Both the position numbers and the translations under genes were made by a program. DNA of 9,371 nt from Verrucomicrobiales bacterium (GTDB lineage: Bacteria; Verrucomicrobiota; Verrucomicrobiia; Limisphaerales; UBA9464). This document shows positions 1 through 7,346 of this stretch, piece by piece. The notes under the pieces were generated by a model, which was not told where the DNA came from, searched no databases, and saw only the letters and a list, made by a program, of their open reading frames with translations. Position 1 is the stretch's first letter; the number at the start of each line of letters is the position of its first letter. The stretch spans positions 1 to 9,371 of the forward strand of contig DLVS01000462.1 of the NCBI GenBank assembly GCA_003445095.1. The letters are read 5' to 3'.

Positions 1-3000
1 ATTCATTGATGACAATCGGACCTGCGGCCGGCCCCGCATTATTCCCGCGAAGCGTCAACTCTCGTTGCGCGGGGAACTGAACCTCACCCACAGAGTTCGT
101 GTAACGCCCGAAGCTGATCCGATTGGCGGACGCACCAAAAGACCAGCCATCGCTATAGCCCGTGAGATTGCCGGCCGAATCCGCGCTGAATAGATACGCC
201 TCATCCCCATGCGAACTGAAGGTGAAGGCGGTCGGTTCCCCGAGACGATTGAAGTCCTCCTCATCGAACACGAGATAGCCTCCAGGCGGAACAATGCGGT
301 CGCCCGGAATGCGATACTTCTTCGGGGTGTTTCGATCATCGCTCAGGAACCAACCCGAAACATCCGCCGGCAAGGCCGAAGGATTGTAGAGTTCGATCGC
401 ATCTAGGTCGGGCGGATCGGTGTGAGCCAACACCTCATTGATGACCACTTGGGGCACGGTCAGAACCGGATCATCCGCTCCCGGGGAACCTCCCAATTGA
501 ACCGAGGCACGCCACTGCGCCGGGTCGTTAGGATTCGGATTGGCGTTGGGGTTCCTTGGGACCAGGGAAAATCCGTCTCCATCGGCCGACGAGGGCCAGG
601 GCAACTGGTCGGACCAGCTCACGTCGAAGATGGGTGCACCCGCCGCATGAATCAGGGTCAGGCGCTCACCCGAGTTGGCGAGCTTTCCAGCGTAGACCCC
701 AAACGGTCGAAGATTCGGATAGCGGTTCGTGAACGTAGATTCTCGGCTGGCCAAAACCAAAAAGCCACCCGCCGGCAAGCGGGTTCCGTTCGGGAAGGTG
801 TAGCGAATCCCATTGGTAAACTGGACCCCGCTCAAGTCCCGCTCGATCCCGCCAACGTTCTTGAGTTCGACGAACTCAAAATCGTCTGGATCGGCCCCAT
901 CCTCCGCGGTGGGATGGTACATCAGCTCAGTGATCAACACATCGGTCCAGGTCTGAATAATCAGGAAGTTCGCACTGGTGAGAGCGCTCCAATCGTTATT
1001 CAGGGAGCGTGCCCGAGCTTGGAGCTGGACATTTTCAGTAAGCTCAACCGGCGCCGAATAAGTTCGGGCGGAGGGTGAGATTCCACCTCCCGGCAAGCGC
1101 GGATCACTTCCGTCGGTCGTGTAATAGATTGTGCCGGCCGGTGCCGCGATGGTGATTTGGGCGCCAGAATTCACCGGGCCGCCATGTTGACTGAATGAAG
1201 GTGCCACCACCGCTGGTAGCCATCCTTCAGCGCGGAATTGGTTCAGCACTGCGGTCGCCCGCTGCGGGAAATAACTCGATTGGATGCGATTCACCTCGGT
1301 CTGCCACTCGCCGTTTCGAGTAAAGGGTTGCGCGCGCTTAGAGTCGCCCCAGCGCGCTGATTCCAAAACCACCGCGGACGCGATCTCGTTCGTCCGCTTC
1401 GACACTCGGCGTCGGTTGGCCTCGACCGTCAATGGCCCACCGTTAAAAAAGGCACGTTGGATTCGGTCAGCTACCCGAAGTCGGAACTCCGGATTGCTCG
1501 TCAATTGCTGGAAGAAGTATTGCGGATTGCTCTTCGAGACGCCGGAGCTGCCGGCGCTGAACGGCCCCGTGCGATCCTCGTTCACCTCGAGGAGCGTATG
1601 CTCGGCATCATGGGCAAAGAACTTGAAGCCACCGGATCGGCCCGTCCTATCACGCATACCATAGAAATTGTTCGGGGAAGTATTCCCAAGAAAATTGGAA
1701 ATCGGCGCGTCGAGGTTTCCGCCGAAATACATGACCAGCATGTAGTCAATGAGGTTGTCGACATCGAGCAGAATCGGGTAGGTCGAGTTAGGTGTGCCGT
1801 CGGGATTAAGGCCTTGAAGCTTCAGGTAAGTCGCGTCCGTGACGGGTTTGGTCCGAAGAGACGCGTACAAAGTTTGCCAAGCCGCGAGGTTGCCATCCGT
1901 GGCGTTGATCTCGTACGGGCCCGCCTCGACTTTGATCACATCGAAGTCCTCCTTTCGGCCGCCGAAGTACGTTTCGCCATAGCTGGCTTCGGGACGTTCG
2001 CAGGTGTTGTAGAGGCCCCAGTACTGGCCATTGATGAAGAGGTGGTAGTAATTCCCACGTTCCGCTTGGAATCCCAGATCGAGCTGCGCGTCGCGGCTAA
2101 ATTGGTCTCGAAAGAAAACTCCGCGCGAGTCCCCCTGGAAGCTCCACGAGTAGTTTTGAAAGGTCCGGAGATCGATGTTGTCGAAGGTGTCGGTTCCGTT
2201 GTCGCCAAAGAGCGGATAACGAAGTTTGGGAGCGCCATACTCTTCCCGGAAGAAGAAGCGAAACGCGTGCTTTGGGTTGTTGCTGTCGCGCGAAAAACCG
2301 CCGCGGATACGAATGCCACAATTGACTTGGAACCCCTCGGCACCGTCGGGATTGATCAATTCCAAAGAGGCGGGGCGCTCCCAGGCTCGGCCGTCGTTGC
2401 CCGCGTTGGCGTAAATTCCGGTGGTGGCGTCGAAGAGGTTCCTGAGTTCCGTGACGACGACGAACGACGGCAACGACGCTAGCGCCGGTCGAAGCTCATC
2501 CTTATACGTCGCCGAGTTCACGATGTCCGGATCCATGCCGTAGTTCACCACGTTGTTGCCCCAAGAAGTGGGCCATCCGGGCGGAGCCTTCCCATCGGCG
2601 GACTGCTTGAAAATGTCCTCCGCGAACAGGTAGGTCTGCGTGTCCACTCCCGACGGTTGCAGGTCAGTCTTGAAAGCGGCGGCGCGGATCACTTTGGTAC
2701 CCACGATCGGAATTGGACCACTGTAGACCAAACCGGTGGTGGCGGTGGGAGGAGCCCCATTGGTGGTGTATCGGATGGTCGCGCCAGCGGTGGCACAGGT
2801 AATGACCAAATCAAACGGCTGAACATAGAACCCGCGATCGTGGCTGAATTTGGTGTCGGCAACGAAGTTGGCAAAGCCGGGCCCGTTGGCGGCGCGAGGA
2901 GTCGGTGGATTGAAGAATCTGGGTTGGCCGCCCGCGAAACCGAAAGAAACGTCGGCCTGTTGGCGGGGAAACTCCGGGGCAAACTCGGTGGCAGGAATGT

Positions 3001-3376
3001 CGGATTCGGGCGGAAATAGCGCCAGGTACTCGCCATCGGCGTTGAGACTAAAACTCGTGTGCAGCTCCACGCCCGCGTTGGTCCGGTCCTTGCCCGACGC
3101 GAACACCAACAAATAGGCACCGGCATTGAGATTGGTGGCAGGAAACGTCCATTTATGAGGCTCCGCATGGTCGTCCGTGAGCGACCAACCGGCTAAGTTG
3201 ACCGCCGCCGGTCCCGTGTTGAAGATTTCGATCCAATCCGAGAATTCACCATCACGGTCGGCCAAATTCCGCTGATTACTGGCGAGGAATTCGTTAAGGA
3301 TGACGTCTCCTCGAGTCGGAACCAACAGACAGGCGGCGAGACAACCGACAGATAGCAAGGCGCGGAAACAAAGCAT
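1..3376 (-). CDS. Secreted CotH-kinase protein with lamin-tail and chitobiase-like domains (partial, C-terminus beyond left edge)
   Basis: One uninterrupted frame of 1125 codons runs from ATG at 3376 to base 1 with no stop. Residues 1-23 are a short signal peptide (R5, hydrophobic 6-20); LAAC at 13-16 resembles a lipobox, so a lipoprotein is possible. Domains in order: lamin-tail domain ~24-125 (VILNEFLASN, DWIEIFN); chitobiase/FN3-like domain ~175-250 (IRYTTNG); CotH kinase core ~300-650 (GIRIRGGFSRD, K369, DQFSRD, INGQYWGLYN, YFGG, FFAHDAEHT); second chitobiase-like domain ~725-805 (IYYTTDGSDP); lamin-tail domains ~813-940 and ~976-1095; and the first residues of another (IVINE) at the edge. 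CotH proteins are atypical kinases, known for phosphorylating spore-coat proteins; in this group the substrate is unknown and an extracellular role is inferred. No clear Shine-Dalgarno precedes the ATG. The frame stays open upstream to an ATG at 3580, but that extension overlaps DUF971 and would bury the signal peptide. Confidence 0.9.
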   Translation of the reverse strand, partial: MLCFRALLSVGCLAACLLVPTRGDVILNEFLASNQRNLADRDGEFSDWIEIFNTGPAAVNLAGWSLTDDHAEPHKWTFPATNLNAGAYLLVFASGKDRTNAGVELHTSFSLNADGEYLALFPPESDIPATEFAPEFPRQQADVSFGFAGGQPRFFNPPTPRAANGPGFANFVADTKFSHDRGFYVQPFDLVITCATAGATIRYTTNGAPPTATTGLVYSGPIPIVGTKVIRAAAFKTDLQPSGVDTQTYLFAEDIFKQSADGKAPPGWPTSWGNNVVNYGMDPDIVNSATYKDELRPALASLPSFVVVTELRNLFDATTGIYANAGNDGRAWERPASLELINPDGAEGFQVNCGIRIRGGFSRDSNNPKHAFRFFFREEYGAPKLRYPLFGDNGTDTFDNIDLRTFQNYSWSFQGDSRGVFFRDQFSRDAQLDLGFQAERGNYYHLFINGQYWGLYNTCERPEASYGETYFGGRKEDFDVIKVEAGPYEINATDGNLAAWQTLYASLRTKPVTDATYLKLQGLNPDGTPNSTYPILLDVDNLIDYMLVMYFGGNLDAPISNFLGNTSPNNFYGMRDRTGRSGGFKFFAHDAEHTLLEVNEDRTGPFSAGSSGVSKSNPQYFFQQLTSNPEFRLRVADRIQRAFFNGGPLTVEANRRRVSKRTNEIASAVVLESARWGDSKRAQPFTRNGEWQTEVNRIQSSYFPQRATAVLNQFRAEGWLPAVVAPSFSQHGGPVNSGAQITIAAPAGTIYYTTDGSDPRLPGGGISPSARTYSAPVELTENVQLQARARSLNNDWSALTSANFLIIQTWTDVLITELMYHPTAEDGADPDDFEFVELKNVGGIERDLSGVQFTNGIRYTFPNGTRLPAGGFLVLASRESTFTNRYPNLRPFGVYAGKLANSGERLTLIHAAGAPIFDVSWSDQLPWPSSADGDGFSLVPRNPNANPNPNDPAQWRASVQLGGSPGADDPVLTVPQVVINEVLAHTDPPDLDAIELYNPSALPADVSGWFLSDDRNTPKKYRIPGDRIVPPGGYLVFDEEDFNRLGEPTAFTFSSHGDEAYLFSADSAGNLTGYSDGWSFGASANRISFGRYTNSVGEVQFPAQRELTLRGNNAGPAAGPIVINE

Positions 3377-3515
3377 GCGTAGTGAAGTTTCGTGAACGTG
3401 ACGAAGGGAGCAGCCGCCGGGCCGCCTGGCAACCGGAACGCGAGAATCTGTTGTAGGGCTTTCCCCACCAGGCAAACGAGAGGCACGACCGCACCGCCCG
3501 ATTGACCCGCCCCAG

Positions 3516-3821
3516 CTACTGACCGCGAGCAGCCAAGTGGCGTAGATAATCCCAAGAGAAGATCCCTGTTCCGTGGCCATCACCCCAGCGGGGCTGGAAT
3601 CCATAGCCACCCACCAGGGCGCTGCTCACCAGCGAAAACGCCGCGGGCCCGTAAGGCCGAGGCGTCGGTTTATGAACTTGGCCAAGAGCATCCTTTTCCC
3701 CCGCGCACGACGCACAAGGACAAGCCCGTCGCAAAGTTTCCAACGGGATGAAATCTTCCGTGCCGTCGGCCCATTTGATTGCCAATTCGGTCCCGATCGG
3801 GGTCAACAAGACTGGAGCCAT
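3516..3821 (-). CDS. DUF971 (gamma-butyrobetaine hydroxylase N-terminal-like) protein
   Basis: This 101-residue protein is a single DUF971 domain. It shows the family signature IKWADGT (15-21), an LRRACPCASC cysteine cluster (C34, C36, C39), GGYGFQPRW (71-79) and DGHGTGIFSWDYLR (81-94). The CxCxxC plus a later His (H83) match the structural zinc site of human gamma-butyrobetaine hydroxylase (three Cys and one His), so zinc binding is likely. The domain also forms the C-terminal part of plant HCF101, an Mrp-type Fe-S carrier, which links it by analogy to the Mrp gene at the right end of the window. I chose ATG 3821, which has AGG about 9 bases upstream; the frame is open to a TTG at 3857, but the extra 12 residues do not look like part of the domain. 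It lies 139 bases upstream of the CotH gene on the same strand. The molecular function of stand-alone DUF971 proteins is not firmly established. Confidence 0.88.
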   Translation of the reverse strand: MAPVLLTPIGTELAIKWADGTEDFIPLETLRRACPCASCAGEKDALGQVHKPTPRPYGPAAFSLVSSALVGGYGFQPRWGDGHGTGIFSWDYLRHLAARGQ

Positions 3822-4237
3822 TGGCCCATCCTGCCTTCGGCCGAGACGCGTGTCCAACTCCGGAGAGACAATGCGGGCGGCGAATCCGGGGAATTATGGA
3901 GGAGAGACACGAAATCGCGAGGTGCGAGCCGCCTCGGAGCGGTGCGCGTTGGGTGACCGAGCCTAGTCCCCACCGTGGCTTTGAATGGTCTCCCGCCCAG
4001 CTGTTGGAGATATTGCCGGGTTCGCGAAGTTGGCGTGCCCCTCCTCCAAAGAGGGTCCGCCCCAGTCACGTCCACGAGCACCCGAGCGGCGGTGTGATCA
4101 GGACCAGAAAAGGGCAACGGATTAATGGGGTGAGTCGTCGTAGGATTGTTTGGTTACAGAGTCGCTGGCCACAGTCAGACGGGGAATGCGGGTTGCCATT
4201 CAGGCGAGCTGGGAGTTTTTTCGTTCGGATCGCGAGC
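3822..4237. other. 416-base gap without a convincing gene
   Basis: This stretch separates the DUF971 gene from the TIM-barrel gene, both on the minus strand. Several frames are open on both strands, but their translations are rich in Arg, Pro and Ser and resemble no family I know. I see no tRNA and no strong terminator. The one structure noticed is a broken hairpin at 4032-4061. The DUF971 promoter must lie here or in the gene upstream, but no good -35/-10 pair was found. Confidence 0.55.
4032..4061. repeat. Imperfect inverted repeat (hairpin)
   Basis: GGCG (4032-4035) pairs with CGCC (4058-4061), and CCCTC (4039-4043) pairs with GAGGG (4051-4055). A 3x2 internal loop separates the stems and the apical loop is CTCCAAA. 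No T-run follows on either strand, so it is not a standard intrinsic terminator. It could be a fragment of a dispersed repeat or chance pairing in GC-rich DNA. Confidence 0.35.
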
Positions 4238-5275
4238 CTAGGACTTCCGGCCAAGGATTCGGTCGAGCGAGTCGGACGTTTGCCAGACCAATGCCTCTGG
4301 ATAATGCGGATACGGGTGGAAGTACTCGAAGGTCAAAAACCCGCGATAGCCCAGTTTGTCGAGTTCTTCAGTCACCGCGGGCCAGTTAGTGGTCCCGTCC
4401 AGAAGCGGCCGAAAGGTTTCGAGCGAAAAATCCGTGCCCTTCTTGGTGAATTCTTTCAGGTGAATATTCTTGGTTCTCCGGCCCAAAATCGGAACCCAAT
4501 GCTCCGCGTGCTGAAACATGGAGATGTTCCCCGTATCGAAGTGAATGCGAACGTGTTCGCTTCCCAAGCTGTCCACGAACGCATTCATCTCCATCGGAGT
4601 CATGAGGAACCCGTTGAAGAAAATGTTTTCCATATTGAGCGACACCTTGAGCTTCTCCGCTTGAGCAGCGAGCTGGCCGACGGCTTCCTTGGCGCGTCGC
4701 TCGCAAACATCGTTCGGCACTGGCTCGTGGTCGGTTCGCCACGGAATGTGGACCGCGCCGGGGACCACCAGCACGTTCTCGATCCCAAGATCATGAGCCG
4801 CTTGCGCGATTTGCCCGGCGAGCTCTAGTCCGCGCGCACGTTTGACCGGATCGTTGCTGGTGAGCGGATAGGGCCAGAAAAGAAACGAGCACAATCCGCT
4901 GATCTCGATTCCTATGGAGTCAGCCATTTTTCGGATGGCGGTGTAGTCTCTGGCGGTGGATTTGGGAGAAAGGTCGTTGTCCAGATCGTAGTTCAATTCG
5001 ATTCCGTCGAATCCGGCATCTTTGGCGAGTTGGAGGCATTCCCGCAGCGTCATTCGGTCCGGATAGGGGAAAGCCCACAGGTTGATCGACTTTTTCATCT
5101 CGTACCGTTTGGGCGAGCCGCGACGAAGGTCGGGAGCACGGACGATGGCTTCTGCCCCTTGAACAGCCCCAGGCGAGAGCGCGGAGAGCCCGGCACCAGC
5201 AAGGGCCGCTTTCAACACCTCTCGTCGATTGAGGCCGAAGGGGGTAACCGCCGAGGGAGAGTTGAGGTGATTCAT
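4238..5275 (-). CDS. Tat-exported sugar phosphate isomerase/epimerase-like TIM-barrel protein
   Basis: The 345-residue protein has a twin-arginine signal: NRREVLK at 16-22 (R17, R18), a hydrophobic stretch at 23-39 and a likely AEA cleavage site near 43. The rest is a xylose isomerase-like (AP endonuclease 2 superfamily) TIM barrel. The expected divalent-metal ligands are visible: E216 in NMENIFF, D247 in HFDTGN, H272 in IHLKEF and E317 in FEYFHPYP; E93 in FDGIELNYD lies on an early strand. Family members include hydroxypyruvate isomerase and L-ribulose-5-phosphate or inosose-type epimerases and dehydratases; the substrate cannot be named from this sequence. Export suggests periplasmic action on a free sugar or sugar derivative. 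M60, just before KKSINLW, begins the catalytic domain, so a cytoplasmic internal start is conceivable but less likely. It lies 69 bases downstream of the unknown gene and may be co-transcribed with it. Confidence 0.88.
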   Translation of the reverse strand: MNHLNSPSAVTPFGLNRREVLKAALAGAGLSALSPGAVQGAEAIVRAPDLRRGSPKRYEMKKSINLWAFPYPDRMTLRECLQLAKDAGFDGIELNYDLDNDLSPKSTARDYTAIRKMADSIGIEISGLCSFLFWPYPLTSNDPVKRARGLELAGQIAQAAHDLGIENVLVVPGAVHIPWRTDHEPVPNDVCERRAKEAVGQLAAQAEKLKVSLNMENIFFNGFLMTPMEMNAFVDSLGSEHVRIHFDTGNISMFQHAEHWVPILGRRTKNIHLKEFTKKGTDFSLETFRPLLDGTTNWPAVTEELDKLGYRGFLTFEYFHPYPHYPEALVWQTSDSLDRILGRKS

Positions 5276-5344
5276 GAGGTACTACCTGGAGGAAGGAATG
5301 GTTCGAGATGACACAGCAGCGAAACGGCCGGCTCAAGACTGGTT

Positions 5345-6196
5345 TTAGTCCAGGAGCGCCACCTGAAGCCGGCGCAAAAACTCCAACTCAACCTGATGCT
5401 GAGCCGCGGCAGCGGCGCTCCCTCGGCGCTGATCCCGGCCTCCGCCATGCATTTCCTGCACTTGGAGGTTGAAAAACGGCCTCGGCGCACTGGCGTTGGC
5501 CAACTGGCTACGGAGCGTCTCCTCCCAGTCGGGCAATCGCTTTAGGAGTTCCGCGACACCGGTTGGAAGCGAAGTCTCCATCAACTTAAGCAGCGCTTGA
5601 GCATCGCTCTCGAAATGGAGCCCCGACGGATCCACGGCCACCAAATAACGCGCGAGAATATCCTGCCGCGCCTCTGTGTCCCACACGGCCCGGCGTCCAA
5701 GCGCGAGCAGCCAGGGACGATCCGACTCCCGGGCACGCGAAGTGATAAGCCGCGCAATAGCCTCGGGAAGAGTCCCCTCCAAGCGCAAGCGATGCACAAA
5801 TCGTTCTAGAGTGACTTGCCGTAGGGGAATTGAGTGTTCCTCCCCATCTTCAGTTTGCACACGACCCACCGTCGGCCGCGCGAGCAACCGGTCGATAAGT
5901 TGCGGCCACTTTTCCTTCGGCACTGAATCTCGCCCGAGCAGCGCGGCGAACGGAGCCTGATCTCGGAGCTTGGGAGTATAAACCGGAGAGAGGAGAACAT
6001 CGATCTCCGCGTCGTCCAGCGAGGCGAGCTGTTGGTCGAGGAACTGCCCTACGCCGTCGCGCCCGACTCCGTAGGAGCTTCCCAAATGGCGAATCACTTG
6101 GGGCGGGAACGGTCTCGGACGTTCTAATTCCCTGATCAACAACTCCAACAGCGCTTGCACGTCCGGACGATAACCCTGAATCGAAATGAAGATCAT
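5345..6196 (-). CDS. Uncharacterised 283-residue cytoplasmic protein
   Basis: I do not recognise this family. From ATG 6196 it encodes 283 residues with no signal peptide or membrane segment. The composition is charged and Leu-rich, consistent with a mainly helical fold. Notable stretches are a helical N-terminus (PDVQALLELLIRELERP), LDDAEIDVLLSPVYTPKLRDQ near 60-80, and a C-terminal region with an Arg/Gly patch (GGGRDQRRG) followed by an alanine run and a final helix. ATG 6196 is preferred because AAGGA sits about 5 bases upstream; a GTG at 6220 in the same frame would add 8 residues but lacks a clear ribosome site. It diverges from the Rrf2 regulator, and its promoter would overlap the regulatory DNA of the isc genes. 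Codon use and the absence of a competing frame support a real gene; the function is unknown. Confidence 0.72.
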   Translation of the reverse strand: MIFISIQGYRPDVQALLELLIRELERPRPFPPQVIRHLGSSYGVGRDGVGQFLDQQLASLDDAEIDVLLSPVYTPKLRDQAPFAALLGRDSVPKEKWPQLIDRLLARPTVGRVQTEDGEEHSIPLRQVTLERFVHRLRLEGTLPEAIARLITSRARESDRPWLLALGRRAVWDTEARQDILARYLVAVDPSGLHFESDAQALLKLMETSLPTGVAELLKRLPDWEETLRSQLANASAPRPFFNLQVQEMHGGGRDQRRGSAAAAAQHQVELEFLRRLQVALLD

Positions 6197-6256
6197 GTCT
6201 TCCTTTTCGAATTCAGCCACGGGGCTTTCAGCGCGGAAATTGCGAATCAGACCAGA

Positions 6257-6262
6257 ATTATC
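6257..6262 (-). promoter_or_regulatory. Possible -10 element of the leftward gene
   Basis: The minus strand reads GATAAT, matching five of six bases of the sigma-70 -10 consensus, about 60 bases upstream of the preferred ATG of the unknown protein. No good -35 box is seen at the usual spacing, so the call is weak. Confidence 0.3.
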
Positions 6263-6273
6263 TGCTTCGGCCG

Positions 6274-6301
6274 TTGACTCTTGGAAGTCACTGCTTACGC
6301 T
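6274..6301 (+). promoter_or_regulatory. Possible promoter of the rrf2-isc genes
   Basis: TTGACT (6274-6279, five of six to the -35 consensus) is followed after 16 bases by TACGCT (6296-6301, three of six to the -10 consensus). It lies 40 bases upstream of the regulator's ATG. The inverted repeat at 6275-6290 covers the -35 and spacer, as expected of a repressor-controlled promoter. The -10 box is poor. Confidence 0.35.
6275..6290. promoter_or_regulatory. Inverted repeat, candidate Rrf2-family operator
   Basis: TGACT (6275-6279) and AGTCA (6286-6290) form a perfect 5-base inverted repeat with a 6-base spacer, upstream of the Rrf2 gene. E. coli IscR type 1 sites contain GACT and AGTC half-sites separated by 5 bases, so this is similar but has one extra base. 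Autoregulation by the adjacent regulator is inferred. Confidence 0.42.
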
Positions 6302-6340
6302 GGAGTCCGGAAGCAGACCAAAAGCATCCGATTAACCACC

Positions 6341-6850
6341 ATGCAAGTCACCCGCGCTAGTGAGTATGCGATGTTGGGCCTCTTGGCCCTCGCTCGCCGG
6401 CCGTTGGATACCGTCGCAATGGTGGATGCCATTGCCCAGGAAGAGGGCGTGCCGGCGACGTTCTTGGGTAAGATTTTTCAAAGCCTGGCCAAAGTGGGCA
6501 TCCTGAGATCGGCTCGTGGTTCCGGGGGTGGTTTTGCACTGCTGAGATCACCTGAAACAATTACAGTTCTTGAGGTGATCGAGGCCGTGGAGGGCCCGAT
6601 TGCCTTCCAGCGTTGTTTGGAACCGGAGTCCGATTGTACCCACAAAGGAGGCTGCGCCTTGTGCGGACTTTTCACCGAGGCTCAAGATCGCGTGAAGGAA
6701 GTGTTCGCCCGTACTACCGTGGCCCAATTGTCCCAGCGCCACACCTCCTTTGCCGACTACCAGACTCTTCAGTCACTTTCCGGCCCGAAACATCCTCACG
6801 CGACCTCGCGTTCACCCAAGTCCCCTTCTAGAAAACTGCAACTTACCTGA
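6341..6850 (+). CDS. Rrf2/IscR-family Fe-S cluster-binding transcriptional regulator
   Basis: The 169-residue protein has an N-terminal winged helix of the Rrf2 family: TRASEYAMLGLLALA, a helix-turn-helix around 27-50 (VPATFLGKIFQSLAKVGIL), and the wing RGSGGGF (59-65). Cysteines C92, C99, C105 and C108 lie where IscR has its ligands (C92, C98, C104, H107), so it probably binds an Fe-S cluster and senses cluster supply. The residue matching IscR E43, which controls DNA site choice, is G43. ATG 6341 fits the family's usual MxxT start; the frame is open to a TTG at 6281, but the 20 extra residues do not match the family and would overlap the likely promoter. A basic Ser/Pro/Lys tail (~150-169) follows the core. 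It lies 15 bases before iscU and is probably the operon's autoregulator. The subtype (IscR, NsrR or RirA) cannot be fixed from sequence alone. Confidence 0.9.
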   Translation: MQVTRASEYAMLGLLALARRPLDTVAMVDAIAQEEGVPATFLGKIFQSLAKVGILRSARGSGGGFALLRSPETITVLEVIEAVEGPIAFQRCLEPESDCTHKGGCALCGLFTEAQDRVKEVFARTTVAQLSQRHTSFADYQTLQSLSGPKHPHATSRSPKSPSRKLQLT

Positions 6851-6865
6851 ACCTGAATTTGAAAT

Positions 6866-7294
6866 ATGAGCGATACCTACACTCTCTATAATTCGACGGT
6901 CATGGATCACTTCATGAACCCGCGAAACATGGGCGACCTCAAAGACGCCGATGGCGTCGGCGAAGTCGGCGCCGCCGCCTGCGGCGACATCATGAAGATC
7001 AGCCTCAAGATCAAGGATGGCAAAATCGAGGACGCGCGTTTCAAGACCTTCGGTTGTGGTTCGGCCATTGCCAGTTCCAGCATGGCGACCGAATTGATTC
7101 GCGGTCGCAGCATCGACGAGGCGATGAATTTCTCGAACCAAGAGGTCGTGGACGCTCTCGGCGGCCTGCCTCCGGTCAAAATTCACTGCTCGGTGCTCGC
7201 GGAGGAAGCGCTGAAAGCGGCGCTGGAGGATTATGTGAAAAAGCATCCAGAAGCCGCGAATCGCGCTCGCCAGCCAGAACCAGTCGCCGCTTGA
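6866..7294 (+). CDS. iscU: Fe-S cluster assembly scaffold IscU
   Basis: The 142-residue protein is an IscU/NifU N-terminal scaffold that builds [2Fe-2S] clusters from iron and IscS-derived sulfur and passes them on. All three cluster cysteines are present: C39 (AACGD), C64 (FGCGSA) and C108 (IHCSVLAEEA). D41, needed for cluster release, and the LPPVK motif (101-105) recognised by the HscA chaperone in ISC systems are also intact. This points to the ISC rather than the SUF/SufU type, even though no hscA or hscB gene is in the window. The core ends near 128, the usual length, and a 14-residue Pro/Ala-rich tail is added. The start at 6866 gives the family's normal N-terminus (YNSTVMDHFMNPRN), but no Shine-Dalgarno is evident; coupling from the regulator gene 15 bases upstream may help. 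Confidence 0.96.
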   Translation: MSDTYTLYNSTVMDHFMNPRNMGDLKDADGVGEVGAAACGDIMKISLKIKDGKIEDARFKTFGCGSAIASSSMATELIRGRSIDEAMNFSNQEVVDALGGLPPVKIHCSVLAEEALKAALEDYVKKHPEAANRARQPEPVAA

Positions 7295-7346
7295 GGTCTG
7301 AATCTCAGTTGCCGCCGCGCCAGCCCTTGCTCCATTTCTCATTGAA

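Noticed and set aside
422..1078. 218-codon plus-strand open frame
   Set aside because: It lies antisense to the lamin-tail region of the CotH protein, whose minus-strand frame has clear domain motifs; the plus-strand translation resembles nothing.
1457..2482. 341-codon plus-strand open frame
   Set aside because: Antisense shadow of the CotH kinase core; rich in Val, Glu and Arg as expected of a reverse-complement frame in GC-rich coding DNA.
1..3376. Possible frameshift in the CotH gene, since only short pieces show as closed open frames on this strand
   Set aside because: Translating the reverse complement from 3376 gives 1125 continuous codons with all domains in one frame; it is simply cut by the window edge.
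3424..3473. Inverted repeat GCCTGG...CCAGGC downstream of DUF971 as a terminator
   Set aside because: The 38-base loop and lack of a T-run make it a poor terminator candidate.
3803..4117. 104-codon minus-strand frame in the gap
   Set aside because: Arg/Pro/Thr-rich translation, overlaps the DUF971 start and has no recognisable family.
3779..4828. 349-codon plus-strand open frame
   Set aside because: It spans the end of DUF971, the gap and the antisense of the TIM-barrel gene; the opposite strand has the conserved metal-ligand motifs.
6281..6340. TTG start adding 20 residues to the Rrf2 regulator
   Set aside because: The Rrf2 family starts at the ATG at 6341, and the extension would cover the probable promoter and operator.
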